DNA from: Microvelia longipes
Lineage: Eukaryota; Arthropoda; Insecta; Hemiptera; Veliidae
DNA: 64,000 nt
Direction of reading: 5' to 3'
Assembly (NCBI GenBank): GCA_018340805.1
Contig: JACMZG010000032.1
Span: 7,616,137-7,680,136, forward strand
Of this stretch, positions 22,836 through 33,901 are shown piece after piece. Position numbers and translations under genes: made by a program. The notes below the pieces were generated by a model. That model was not told the DNA's origin. It searched no databases and saw only the letters and a list, made by a program, of their open reading frames with translations. Position 1 is the stretch's first letter, and every line of letters begins with the position of its first letter.

Positions 22836-23380
22836 TGGTAAATCGGAAGTGGGATTGTTAGATTATGAGTTATGATCTCGTGTCCTGTTTAATCAAGAAG
22901 GCCATGGAAGTTTTTCCCGCCCATATATTTGTTATTATTCTTTAAAAAATTGTCTAATCTGAAAAACTCTGATACGGATATAGATAATTAGCAGATGGTT
23001 AGCTTTAATCTGAGATCATTAGATTGGTTAAAAATTCCAATACCATTAAACAGGATTATATTTGACAGATTAAAATCATTTCACATCCGTGCAACTATAT
23101 TTCCGTATTGGTTCATTAACCTAAGACAGGCTGCTAACTTTGCAACTAGTAGACCTTTTTAAACTTGAAAAATACTTGTGACCGCTAGTATCTACTTGAG
23201 ATAAGTATAGAGGGTAGAGTTCAATACCTTATGACTCCAAGTGTAGATATTCTAGTGATAGGAATGAGAGAGAGGTGATAAATCACCTAGCTAGTACACC
23301 ACGTAGTCAGCTCCCTGAGATAGAAGATAGTGATCAAAATATACCTTTATAACTCCAAGAGTATGTGATTTGAAGGCTTG
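22836..23380. other. Intergenic DNA, nothing recognised
   Basis: No family match or coding exon recognised. Confidence 0.4.
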
Positions 23381-23640
23381 AAACATTATTTTGGGGCTCT
23401 CAGGGACTCTGTGTAACCTCAATGAAACCTCTTCTAAGAGTAAGTTAAGGTTATAAGAATCTTTTTTTTTTTGGTTCCCTGCACGTTGTTTGTGTTTTGA
23501 TATATATATTAGCGTTCTACTATATAATTCACTGTAATTTTGTTCAGTTCATTTGATTATTGATAATCTAAGGTGGTCAGGTTTTTTTCCGATGTTTCAA
23601 AATTCAACCAATAGGGCCCCTCTAGTAATATATCTCTATG
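23381..23640 (+). mobile_element. Family H MITE abutting a minisatellite
   Basis: Shares TTTTGGGGCTCTCAGGGACT, CTAAGAGTAAGTTAAGGTTA and the right end GGGCCCCTCTAGTAATATAT then CTCTATG at 23640. The left terminus is eroded. The next base starts a 28-bp tandem array. Confidence 0.8.
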
Positions 23641-23925
23641 CCTGCCTACCTAGGCAAGTATTTACCTACCTGGCAACCTGTATAGTTTACCTGCCTACCT
23701 GTATAGGCGAGTATTTACCTGCCTACCTGATAGGCTTACCTGCCTACCTGTATAGGCAAGTATTTACCTGCCTACCTGTATAGGCAAGTATTTACCTGCC
23801 TACCTGTATAGGCAAGTATTTACCTGCCTACCTGTATAGGCAAGTATTTACCTGCCTACCTGTATAAGCAAGTATTTACCTGCCTACCCGTATAGGCAAG
23901 TATTTACCTGCCTATCTGTGCGTCA
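23641..23925. repeat. Minisatellite, unit about 28 bp
   Basis: About nine copies of CCTGCCTACCTGTATAGGCA plus AGTATTTA. Each unit contains GCCTACCTGTATAGGC, an imperfect palindrome. It begins exactly at the terminus of the family H element. Confidence 0.93.
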
Positions 23926-24026
23926 TCACTCAATGCCAGATAATTCATTAACACCAACCATTCAAATAAATATTTATCTATTCACATTCTTTTTGTTCCC
24001 TTTATCCATAATAATTTTAAAATAGT

Positions 24027-24291
24027 GTATTTTAAAGACACTATAGGGAATACATATAAAAAACACTTCTTACATCAAGTTACTTCTTTTAGCTACTCTT
24101 TTAATGGCTTTATTTTTGACTTTTAATGACAATGGAGAATATAATTCTCTGATTTTAATTATAAAAAAAAATTACAACTTTAATTTTATTACATGAATAT
24201 GCCCCGATGACTAGGGGGCGAAATATAGTCTAGTATATGGAGTAAGGAGTGTGTTTTTTATATGTATTCCCTGTAGTGTCTTTAAAATACA
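24027..24291. mobile_element. 265-bp MITE with about 48-bp TIRs
   Basis: The left arm TGTATTTTAAAGACACTATA then GGGAATACATATAAAAAACA is matched inverted at the right end (ATGTATTCCCTGTAGTGTCT then TTAAAATACA). Its interior holds GCCCCGATGACTAGGGGGCG followed by AAATATAGTC. Family assignment is unknown; no clear target duplication. Confidence 0.8.
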
Positions 24292-24959
24292 TTAATATTT
24301 ATCTAATATCCTCAATACCATTATCACATTAATAAATGTTGAGTATAATAAAAATATTTAAATTTAAATGCCAAAATCCATATTGATATTTAAATTGATT
24401 TTAATATTAATAAATACTTATTAATATGGATCTCTGATGGTTTAGTATTTATTTAATTAATTTAAATTTATTTGATTAATAATTCATAGCTTTGTTGTTT
24501 TTGAGAGATGTAATAAAAGTTGACTCATTAACATCGCGGGAACGTTTCAATAATTTGCCCTGAGTTTTATTTGTTATTTATTTATAAACATGGCCATCTC
24601 TGGTTATTATTTTAATATTTTTATTATATAATGTGGTGACTGGAGGAGGGGAAATATAAATGCGTATGAAGTAATTCAAGTGTAGACAGTTGGCTTAATC
24701 TGGTTTCTGTTGTCTAAGGTAAATATGGTATTTGTTTGCTTGCTTGGTGTAGTCGTGGCATCCTGGCAGTTTTATTGCCATTCCTATTTATACCGTAGCT
24801 ATAAAGACATCTGTTGTGTTTAAAATGAAAATCCAAAATGTTTTACCTAAAACCTAAATTATCCGTTTGAGGCGTTGTAAAGACCTGGTGAGTTGTTGTT
24901 ACAATGTTGTCTCTATGTGTGTGTGCTATCATCGTAAATGATAAATTAAATGTTTAAAT
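24292..24959. other. AT-rich DNA, nothing recognised
   Basis: Very AT-rich (24300-24500), with no gene. Confidence 0.4.
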
Positions 24960-26120
24960 CTATGTACTCTACTCGTATGTTTGAAATTTGACCCGATTGT
25001 TGTTCTGTATAAGACCAAGAAATGTGCAACATTTCATCCCATTATCAGCATTAGTTCAATTATTATCAAATGACTTGTGTAGGTTTTTTAAAGAATTGTA
25101 AAATTTATACGTTTTTATTGAGTTGAAATTTGGTACAAGTAAATAAATAAATAAGATTTTTATTGTATAAGAATACAAAAATATTAGTCTATAACAAGTC
25201 ATTTTTTTTTTAATTTACACAAAGTTTATAAGCTATAAATTAATTGGAGAGTAAGCTTTTAAATAATTATTGTTATATAAACATAATAAACTAATTAAAT
25301 ATAAAAATTGAATCATTAAAAAAATTAAATACAATTTAAGGCAAACAATTTACAAAGGAACCTAAAGTACTAAGTAATTAAACTCTGTGGTATAAAGCTA
25401 AACATGGGAATGAACTAAGTAATAACAGACAAAGTAACAGGACATACTTGGCAATAAGGAAACAGGACATAAGGAACAGACAAACTTGGCATTATTACTA
25501 AGCTGAAAATAACTGAGATGACTAGATAACTTATAACTTACAGACTAGAAAATGATCACACACTTAATAGCGACTTTTTAAGACTTATTAAAATTAAAAC
25601 TTATTACATTTTTTTTAAAAAAAAGTATACATTATTTGAATTTTATTTTTTTAAATTGTGCAATGGAATATAGGTGATTTTCAAGTGTATAACATTACGT
25701 AATAAATGAGTTCACCAAGTTTCCTTTCAATATAACAAGTATATCTATGATTTTTGTTTTATTATAAAAGTTAAGCAATATCGAACATGGTCAGTGCTTA
25801 GATAGGTGACCGGTGGGAATAAAACCGATGTATTTGTTTTACTGCAACACCTTTTCGGACCCGCTTAACTCGTCCTCAGATAGTTCGTTTCAATACTTAG
25901 AGTATATCCATGATTTTTGTTAGATCATAAAAGTTAAGCAGCATCGAGCGTGGTCAGTGCCTGGATGGATGACTTCTGGATTGGTATGAATGTATGTACT
26001 ATCTGAGGACGAGTGAAGCGAGTCCGATGACGTGTTGCGGTATAAATTTGGTGAATTGTATACTGTGAGGGCGAGCGAAGCTTGTTGGAAGTTAAGAGGA
26101 TGAGCTGAGCGAATCTCTGT
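24960..26120 (+). mobile_element. Family C element with two 5S-like cores and a nested insertion
   Basis: A left-arm segment (CCCATTATCAGCATTAGTTC) is followed by a nested insertion (25141-25686), then one core at about 25766-25820 (GTTAAGCAATATCGAACATG, GATAGGTGACCGGTGGG) and, after a reversed GACGAGC motif, a second core at 25929-25980 (GTTAAGCAGCATCGAGCGTG). The second copy continues with both GACGAGTGAAGCGAG-type motifs. The minus-strand frames at 25920-26219 fall in this repeat. Confidence 0.75.
25141..25686 (-). mobile_element. Retroposon inserted in family C
   Basis: The C sequence is interrupted after GGTACAAGT and resumes at CAAGTGTATAACATTACG; a short CAAGT repeat flanks the insert. 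On the minus strand the insert ends in AATAAAAATCTTATTTATTT, a poly-TAAA-like tail. No coding remnant is evident. Confidence 0.55.
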
Positions 26121-26279
26121 TGTTGTCTCTCTGAAGGTACATTTGAAAATTTGCTTACATTGTACATGTGGCAGTGTGGTATTTATATAATCTAGTAATA
26201 AGACGATGTTAGAGGACACCCAACCCTGTCACTCCCAAGTTGCCTTTACACTAAATGCACTGAATTTCATGCCGCGTAT

Positions 26280-26330
26280 AAATAAAGCTTAGAGGCTGAC
26301 TGGGGCTCGAACCCGTATCGTCAAGTTAGG
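26280..26330 (-). repeat. tRNA-like B-box fragment
   Basis: The minus strand reads ACGGGTTCGAGCCCCAGTC, B-box like. No other tRNA features are found. Confidence 0.3.
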
Positions 26331-26711
26331 AAACCCAAGTATAGTATTAATAGCTACGAGCTATTAAGACTATTAATAATTCACATTATGTCTGTTATAG
26401 CCGGATATAAAAACAGTTACGAGTGAGAAGGAAGAATAATAATGAATTGTATGTTTACTTGGATGTAAGGCCGTGTGTAAGAGAGCTCGGTCCCTGTCAG
26501 AGTAGGTCAACCATCAGCTTTACCACTATCTCTATAACTAATATAGTTTTCCAATAATCACTTCATCACATTAAATGTCAATCTTGCTTAGCATCATCAC
26601 TTACATCTGAAAATTAAAGATTTTAAATAACTGGAGAGGAAAGTACAGAGCTAAGTAAGTGCGAGAATACCAACACCAAAACGAACCTATCACTTACATT
26701 ACAAGTCAAAA

Positions 26712-27690
26712 TAATCGGGTACGGGGTACCTCGCAACTTTTTCTCATCCTCCCTGCTTCGGACTCGCCTCGCTCGTCCTCAGAAATACAGTTTGCCAAAT
26801 TTATACTGCAACATGCCTTGGGACTTGCTTTGCTTGTAATGAAAGGAACGAAGAAAAGAGTCTCTCCATAAAACTATAAATTTATTCAAAGCACTTTCAA
26901 CCTACATGAGACCATCATCAGTGCCAGGAATAATTATAAGAAAACAGCTAAAAAAAAAGACATTATAAACGTAAAAACTAAATAGAATTAGTAATATTCT
27001 TCCTCTTCTTTTTCGGCTCACCGACATCGTTGAGTCGAAAGAGAAGAGGAAGAATATTACTAATTCTATTTAGTTTTTACGTTTATAATGTCTTTCTTTT
27101 AGCTGTTTTCTTATAATTATTCCTGGCACTGATGATGACCTCATGTAGGTTGAAAGCGCTTTGAATAAATTTATAGTTTTGTGGAGAGACTCTTTTTTTC
27201 GTTCCTTTCATTATGAACAACTCCACTAGTGCTCGACAAGCAAATCATGCTTTGCTTGTCTTCAAATAGTAAATGCATCCGTATCGTTCTCAGCGGTCAC
27301 CCATACAGCACTGACCACGCTCAATCCTCCTTAATTTTTATGATCCAACAAAAATCATAAGATATGCTTGTCGTATTGAACAAAACCTAGTGTACTTATT
27401 TATTGGGTTATATTATACACTTGTACCAAATGTCAAGTCAGTTGTACCGTTTCCCAATTTTTTACAAAACGTACCCAAGTAAAGTCATTCAATAAAAATT
27501 GAACTAATTCTATGAGTTGAAACTTGGCTCATATGTTAGTGTTTTTTATTAGTCACATGTACACACATACAGACACTCGGAGGATTTGAAAACGCCTGAA
27601 ACGGATAATTCCGGTTTCATCCCGGTTTCGGATTTTTGGCATACACAATACTTTTCCTATATACCTACGGTATAAATGAGGAAAAGTAAT
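26712..27690 (-). mobile_element. Family C element split by family K foldback
   Basis: On the plus strand it opens ATCGGGTACGGGGTACCTCG, carries one GACTCGCCTCGCTCGTCC motif, is interrupted by the K element (26838-27212), resumes with a CTTTGCTTGTCTTCAAATAG motif and the 5S-like core complement near 27290-27335, and ends with the C terminal arm (TACGGTATAAATGAGGAAAA). Only one terminal arm is present. Confidence 0.75.
26838..27212. mobile_element. Family K foldback element (375 bp)
   Basis: Near-perfect inverted arms of about 170 bp: the left begins AATGAAAGGAACGAAGAAAA and the right ends TTTTCGTTCCTTTCATT. The centre is about 35 bp (CGGCTCACCGACATCGTTGA). Each arm contains ACTGATGATGACCTCATG-AGGTTGAAAGC or its inverse. 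It interrupts a family C copy and is therefore younger. The flanking host sequence GCTTTGCTTGT occurs on both sides, at unequal distances. Confidence 0.85.
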
Positions 27691-28051
27691 AAATTAGAAT
27701 TTAAAACTTCTCTTCGTCTTCTATAGAGTTTTAAAAAACATTTATATTTTTCCCACTTAATTAACAAATTTACATAATTAATATTATAGAAATACTAATT
27801 AAAAATTAAAATTAAATTACAATTATGTCTAGAAAAAGATAACAAAGACGTATTAATTAATAGAGCAGTATTTAACACCCATGTGAAATTTAAATTAAAC
27901 ACTAATTAATATAATATATTAATTAAAAAATAATAAATTAAATAAGAATTATCATTTAAATAATTAATATATTATTTAATAAATTAAATGCTTCTGGGAA
28001 GCTTGGCACGTATCTTTCCCACCTAAAGGCTTCAAAACTAAAACATTCTGG
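27691..28051. other. AT-rich DNA, nothing recognised
   Basis: Very AT-rich sequence with no gene or repeat family that I recognise. Confidence 0.4.
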
Positions 28052-28437
28052 GACAGAGGTGCGCAAACCGGGCGAATTTTCTTTGAAATGCGCCATTCCT
28101 TGCTCATCATTTCAATTTTTGCTTAATTTTTCGATATATATTTAATAACCTAAACAGTGGCTACGCAACTTATTATTTGTTTTTTTGCTTTTGACAAAAA
28201 AAAAATAGCATAAACTGAGCTTTAAATAAGTACAAATAATACTGTGCAGTATAACACATGGGATATGCGCATCTTCTTTGAAAATTTCCAAACAAATTAA
28301 GTTATTAGCTGTGACGCTACTGCTCAGCTTTCTAAATATATAGCGAAAAATTAAACAAAAATTGCATTAATAAGCGAGAAAGCGCGCATTTCGAAGACAA
28401 TTCACCCGGCTTGCGGACCCCCGCCCCACAATTTTTT
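28052..28437. mobile_element. Family B, old diverged copy
   Basis: Palindromic remnant with AAACCGGGCGAATTTTC at the left and CACCCGGCTTGCGGACC at the right, and GATATGCGCATCTTCTTTG in the centre. Identity to other B copies is clearly lower. Confidence 0.6.
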
Positions 28438-28507
28438 ATAAGTTTGAAGTGTTACTATTTTGAGATGCCGTGTTGGAGGATTGCGAAAATGCATTTAGTT
28501 GTCCTGC

Positions 28508-28946
28508 CTATTCCCGATTCAAAGAGATAGTTGTAAGGTTGGCAATACCAATGGCGGGAAAACGAAAGGGTGATCAAAATTTTTTTATCATAGGATTAGC
28601 ATGGGAGCCGTTGAAAATTCTTCTTTTATTTATTTATTGTTTGTTAATTTGTGATAAATGTGATAAAAATTGTTAGAACGACCATCGGTACTAAAAAAAT
28701 TGCAAATATTTCGTAGATAAATATTAAATTTTTATTTAAGGATTTTAAATATAGAATCAGGCTCTTATCACTACAGACTTGGACTCAGAAATAATAAAAC
28801 CTAAACGGATAATTTAAACAAACATTTTACAAAAAGTGAATTTATTGAGTTATTAATTATTTTAGTGCGTAAATAAAATTGACCCTTTCGTTATCAATTT
28901 CTTATCAGCGACGGTGGCGCTGCTACGGACTTAGAATCGCGAATAG
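28508..28946. mobile_element. Family I repeat, copy 1
   Basis: About 439 bp, closely matched at 36173-36998. Ends are short inverted repeats (CTATTCCCGATTC and GAATCGCGAATAG). It includes GTTGGCAATACCAATGGCGG and CTTATCAGCGACGGTGGCGC. The frame at 28470-28676 has no known domain and is not conserved as a protein in copy 2. Confidence 0.65.
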
Positions 28947-29120
28947 GACTTGATTATTAAGGCAAAGTCTGTTTGAAGTTGGGTCAGATGTTTGCCCTGT
29001 AGCGTGTTAGCACCAAGTGCTCATCCATCCCACTAAACACTCTCTTTCATAGGCACCAATTTATTTTCCATTTTTGGAATCTCGGGTTCGAGGGTCTGAA
29101 ACGTCGATATTCAATGAAAA

Positions 29121-29395
29121 AAAATTGTGGCGCGGAGGTCCGCACGACGGGCCAATTTCCTTCGGAAAGCGTGTTTCCGTGCTTAAGGAAGCTACATAAC
29201 TTGAACAGTTATAAAGCAATTTTCTGTATTTATCAAAGAAAATGCGCACAATTATCCAATTGATTGTGCAAAACTTTGCCCCTAAAATTGGTCTCACCAT
29301 AATTTGCACTGTTCAGTTAGTTTCAAGGTTGATTTCTTTAAAGGTTATGGCGCATTTTTCTTTGAAAAATTTACGAGTAGTGCTTGATAATTGGT
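29121..29395. mobile_element. Family B, diverged copy
   Basis: Starts GTGGCGCGGAGGTCCGCACG, includes TGTTTCCGTGCTTAAGG and the AAAATGCGCACAATTATCC centre, and fades in the second arm. Confidence 0.65.
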
Positions 29396-29502
29396 CATAA
29401 CTAACTAATGATATACGTTTTGATCATAACTAATCATATACGTAACTGCTTAAGTTGACGTATATAACATAATGTAAACAATTCACGTTTATCGACTTAT
29501 AC

Positions 29503-30042
29503 CTTAGAATAATACTATATATAGAAGGAGCACAGGACCGTAAACACAATGTAATTCCACTGATAACACGAAAGCCGGTTGACTGGTGCACTTAAGTAGG
29601 GGTACCACCCTAACAACAAAACATTATTTTAAATATGTGTCATAAATATCTATTAAAGAAGATAGATCATAAAGAACAAATATAATAACTTAAAACACCT
29701 GCTGATTATTTAATGAAACCGGTCTTAGATGGCAAAAGGGTGGCGGAATTCAAGAATCTATATTTAGTTGACCAGGACTTCTTTTAAATAATTTTAATTA
29801 AAAATGTTAAAATACAATTTAAAATGCTTAAAATATTGCACTGAATCGATATTTATATTAGTATTTTATGAATAATCAATCATTAAATAATAATAGAACA
29901 TAATAATTCAGCAACCGGAAGTATTGCCAACCTTTTTTTAGAATATTGTATATTGTTAGGGTGGCAGCATTACTTAAGTGCACCAGTGAACCGGCTTTCG
30001 TGTTATCAGTAGTGCTCCTTCTATATATAGTATTATTCTAAG
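29503..30042. mobile_element. Family D MITE, complete, 8-bp TSD
   Basis: Inverted termini CTTAGAATAATACTATATAT / ATATATAGTATTATTCTAAG are flanked by perfect 8-bp direct repeats ACTTATAC (29495-29502 and 30043-30050). Arms include GATAACACGAAAGCCGGTT and its inverse; the right arm lacks a 25-bp block present in the left. The 8-bp duplication suits hAT, P or Merlin-type elements. It encodes no protein. Confidence 0.88.
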
Positions 30043-30135
30043 ACTTATACTGTTGGGATGACACTTGAGGTGTCAACTTGACATTTGTCACACTGTTTTC
30101 TTTTATTCTTTTTTATATTGTTCTTGATCTCTATA

Positions 30136-30592
30136 AGGCGCGGTCGAATATCCACGGCCTTCTAGAACATTGTATCACCAACAAATTTTTTTATAACTTT
30201 TTTTTCAAAATTTTCAGTAATTAGCCGGATTTGTGATAAATGAAGCCTATTTCCGTAATCTGCACGATCTTTTGGTTAATCTCAAAGAGTATTTACATTC
30301 ACTCAACGATTTATTTTTAATCTAACTTGGTACATACATAACTACTGTTAGACGTCAATATTTTGTGTTATATTTTGACATGTCATATTATGTATGTACC
30401 AAGTTAGATTAAAAATAAATCGTTGAGTGAATGTAAATACTTTTTGAGATTAACCAAAAGAGCGTGCAGATTACGGAAATAGGCTTCATTTATCATAAAT
30501 CCGGCTAATTACTGAAAATTTTGAAAAAAAGTTATAAAAAAGTTTGTTGGTGGTCCAATGTTCTAGAAGGCCGTGGATATTCGACCGCGCCT
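30136..30592. mobile_element. Family A palindromic MITE, copy 2
   Basis: Near-perfect foldback with TIRs AGGCGCGGTCGAATATCCAC / GTGGATATTCGACCGCGCCT and TA on both sides. Arms are about 200 bp. It lies 93 bp from the end of the D element. Confidence 0.9.
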
Positions 30593-30809
30593 TATTAATG
30601 AATACATGTTGATTATTCTATCATTAGTATTAGTGTTGTTGCCTACTAACAAGTTAAGACCTATATTGAATATTCAATATATACATTTAAAAATTGGTTT
30701 ATATTGTAGCAGTATGTCATAATATGATAAATTGATATAGACAACAACCACGTGGCCGCGAAGCGGTCTTTAGCGCCGACGGCCTCTTATTTAATTATTA
30801 GTAATAAAA

Positions 30810-31753
30810 GATGTTCCAGTGAAGGTTAGAGTATGATAAGGGACCCACCCGCAAAATCAAAACAAATTTCTTTACATTTTTTGACATAATTTTAAACATA
30901 AAATAAATAAATACATCCATTCTCGGGTATGTAGAAAGGCTTTGGGGCTTTGAGTAGGGAATATATAAGGGAGATTAGGGCAATAATGTATCCAATAACA
31001 AGGTTTTACTTTATATTAATGGTGGGTCCCTTATCATACTATCTACAATGGGGTAAGAGTATTATTAGGGACCCACTTCAGAAGAATACAATACATCTTT
31101 TTTCGGGGTTGTAGAAAGACTTTGGGCCTTTGAGTAGGGCATGTATAATACTCTCACCAGCTAGTAAATAGTACGAAAAGGGACCCATCCTTTATTTAAA
31201 GTAAACCCTTCTTATTTAAAACATTAAATAATATCCCTTATATATGCCCTACTAAAAGCACCAAAAGCCTTTCTTCCATCCCAATAAAGGGTATATGATA
31301 TTCTTCTAGGGTGGGTACCTTATAATACTCTTACCCCATTGTAGATAGTATGATAAGGGATCCACCCTTCATTGAAAGTAAAACCTACTTATTTGATACA
31401 TTATTGCCCTAATCTCCCTTATATATGCCCTACTCAAAGCCCAAAAGCCTTTCTACAAACCCGAGAAAAGATGTATTGTATTCTTCTAGGGTGAGTCCCT
31501 TATAATACTCTTAGCCCATTGTAGATAGTATGATAAGGGAACCACCCTTCATTTAATGTAAAATCTACTTATTTGATACATTATTGCCCTAATCTACCTT
31601 ATATATGCCCTACTAAAAGCACCAAAGCCTTTCTACATACCCGAGAATGAATGTTTTTATTTAAAATAATTTTTGTATGTCAAAAATTTGTAGGGAAATT
31701 TATTTGTTTTTATTTTGCGGGTGGTTCCCTTATCATACTCTAACCGGAACATC
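30810..31753. mobile_element. Family E foldback with internal inverted subunits
   Basis: Ends GATGTTCC / GGAACATC, subterminal GGTTAGAGTATGATAAGGGA and its inverse. Inside, a unit of roughly 190 bp bounded by GGTGGGTCCCTTATCATACT recurs about five times: in one orientation at 30.83-31.15 kb and in the other at 31.17-31.74 kb. Each unit carries AGAAAGGCTTTGG, a TATATAAGGGAGATTAGGGC-type block and CTACAATGGGGTAAGAGTAT. No protein is encoded. Confidence 0.82.
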
Positions 31754-32100
31754 CAAGCGTTCCTAGTTCAATGCGTTCCACAGACCGGAGCACAGTGGAC
31801 GAGTTAAGGCATCAAATCAAGATGTGTGGTTTGTCTGTCGATAGTTACGCCGTGAAATGATGAAGGTTATAGACTTTGCTCCTCACCCACGAGTAGGAAG
31901 TAAATACAACAAGTCACGCTTGATGCCTTTCAACACAATTAACTTTCAATTAGCACATATTTACACGTATCATCTGTCGCTTATTTTCCTTAGGTTTGTT
32001 ATGAGTACGTTACAGTAATAGACATGCAATATTCACTCTACTACCTCCATACTGTTACGTTAAGCTTTTATATAAACGTAAGTTAGGTTAAATTCCTTGG
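31754..32100. other. Intergenic DNA, nothing recognised
   Basis: No family match or coding segment seen. Confidence 0.4.
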
Positions 32101-32365
32101 TCTAAATTACCTTAAGCTCCTTGAGGTGATTTTCGTTAAGCTCCTTGGTGGTAGTTTCGTTAAGCTCCTTGGTCTAAACTACCCTAAGCTCCTTGAGATG
32201 ATTCTCGTTAAGCTCCTTGGTCTAAACTACCCTAAGCTCCTTGAGATGATTTTCGTTAAGCTCCTTGGTCTAAACTACCCTAAGCTTCTTAAAGTGATTT
32301 TTGTTAAGCTCCTTAGAGGTAGTTACATAAAGCTCCTTGGTGTGATTTTCGTTAAACTATTATAT
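32100..32365. repeat. Minisatellite, unit about 48 bp (two 24-bp halves)
   Basis: Alternating half-units end in AAGCTCCTTGG and AAGCTCCTTGA, joined by TCTAAACTACCCT and GATGATTTTCGTT. It keeps one frame open for 81 codons (peptide repeats VKLLGLNYPKLLE), a consequence of a unit length divisible by three. Confidence 0.9.
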
Positions 32366-32384
32366 GAATGAATAAGTACACTTA

Positions 32385-32675
32385 GTTTTGTTTCAATACA
32401 AGTATATCCATAAGTTTTGTTGGATTATAAACATTAAGGAGCATTGAGCGTGGTCAGTGCTGTATGGGTGACCGCTGAGAACGATACGGATGCATTTACT
32501 ATCTGAAGACGAGCGAAGCAAGTCCGAAGGCATGTTGCATTATAAATTTGGCGAGCTGTATTTCTAAGGACGAGAGAAGCGAGTCTTAAACTGGGTGGAT
32601 GAGTTTAGGGAATCCGATGTGCAGAGGAAAAGTTCCGAGGTATCCCGTACCCGATTTTTTCAATTCTTTATAAAA
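32385..32675 (+). mobile_element. Family C core copy with 5S-like sequence
   Basis: Holds TATATCCATAAGTTTTGTTGGAT, here in pieces, the 5S-like core near 32430-32480 (GAGCGTGGTCAGTGC, TATGGGTGACCGCTGAGAAC), two GACGAG(C/A)GAAGC(A/G)AGTC motifs and GAGGTATCCCGTACCCGATT. The long arms are missing. Confidence 0.8.
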
Positions 32676-32984
32676 ATAAGTGGAAGAGGCGTCTGTACTT
32701 AATTTGCGTCGCAATATAAATGGAATGATTTTTGCAATTCTTTACAAAGAAATGTTGACTTCATCCAAATCGAATGTTTAGAGGAATGGCGAAATGACAA
32801 GTCATTATAAGATCGTTAAAATCTTATTAATGACGTCATCGATAGGGATCCGATAGGTCGACGGTGTCTCTGTATACTCCCCGCCCGGGTTATTACAAAT
32901 CCTTCGAAGAGAATTTATTTGAATTCAATCTGACACACATAGAAGAGAAAGGTTTATGTGCATAGTAGTGTAAATAAATGCCGG

Positions 32985-33062
32985 GGATCTTGTTGGTGTA
33001 ATGGTTAACGTTCGGGCCAACCAGTCAGACGTTTCGGGTTCGATTCCCGTCTGAGCTTCCTT
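32985..33062 (+). repeat. tRNA-like sequence (SINE head or tRNA pseudogene)
   Basis: A box TTGGTGTAATGGTTAACG and B box CGGGTTCGATTCCCG with a perfect T stem are present. The acceptor stem (GGATCTT against GAGCTTCC) does not pair, so a working tRNA is unlikely. Confidence 0.5.
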
Positions 33063-33540
33063 AGTACAACTTTATAGAACTTAGGAACTTTGAATTGACT
33101 CTGATATACGTGAGAGGGTAAGGTTTAGTAATATAAACGCTCCGTATGGCATGGCACTCATTAGAAATGGTATAATTCAAAATCAATTGTCAGTCGCCAG
33201 TCTATGTTAGGGTCCATCAATATTCTCTTTGTTTGCCCACTCCCCTCTTATTTAGTATAAAAATGACACTATAGCATGTCTTTCCTTTATCGTGTTCTGA
33301 ATCTTCCTTTATTTAAATATTAACACAGGTAATGCAGAGTGCATGCGGCCCATATTATTTTTACGGCAAACAAACCCCTGCATTTTAAAACATTCCAGAG
33401 GTGCCAATAGTAAATCCTTAAAAATGCGGCCAAAAAAGTGTCTTATAAATGTGGCGGATGCTTTGTCCTTAAAAATGTGTCCGAAAATATAATGCACGTG
33501 GACCAAAACTATTTTTGTAAATGGGGCTTACAGACAATCG
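33063..33540. other. Intergenic DNA, nothing recognised
   Basis: Includes short direct repeats of a CTTAAAAATG(C/T)GG(C/T)C type near 33417-33485. The frames at 33309-33647 are not recognised as genes. Confidence 0.4.
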
Positions 33541-33725
33541 AAAAATTGTGGCGCGGTGGTCCGCATGACGGACGAATTTCCTTCGGAAAGCGTGTTTCCG
33601 TGCCTAACAATTCATTTCTTGCTTCTGGTTTATGCTTTGTATCCTGAGCAGTTACTCTATTATCAAGCACTGCTCTATTATCAACTCATTTTTTTAGCGA
33701 ATTTCCTTTGAAAATTCGCCTAATG
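33541..33725 (+). mobile_element. Family B, single arm
   Basis: Begins ATTGTGGCGCGGTGGTCCGC and ends in AAATTCGCCTAATGGGG. A second B-like end, GAATTTCCTTTGAAAATTCG, lies at the right. Confidence 0.7.
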
Positions 33726-33816
33726 GGGTAGGCGTCATGGCGGAATTCGAACCTCGGACCACGACACAAATCCGTTTCAGAGGTCCCTAATGACGAAAAA
33801 ATACTTTTTGCGAAAC

Positions 33817-33901
<85 letters not shown>

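Noticed and set aside
23641..23925. Regular repeats considered as a CRISPR array
   Set aside because: Units are contiguous 28-bp repeats without unique spacers, in a eukaryotic setting.
25929..25985. Genuine 5S rRNA gene
   Set aside because: Only about the 3' half is 5S-like, and the 5' half and terminator are missing; copies are dispersed within a repeat family.
32126..32371. 81-codon leucine-rich repeat-like frame
   Set aside because: A 48-bp unit divisible by three keeps the frame open; no family similarity.
32985..33062. Functional tRNA gene
   Set aside because: A and B boxes are good but the acceptor stem does not pair; similar heads occur in SINEs at 17.7 and 21.2 kb.
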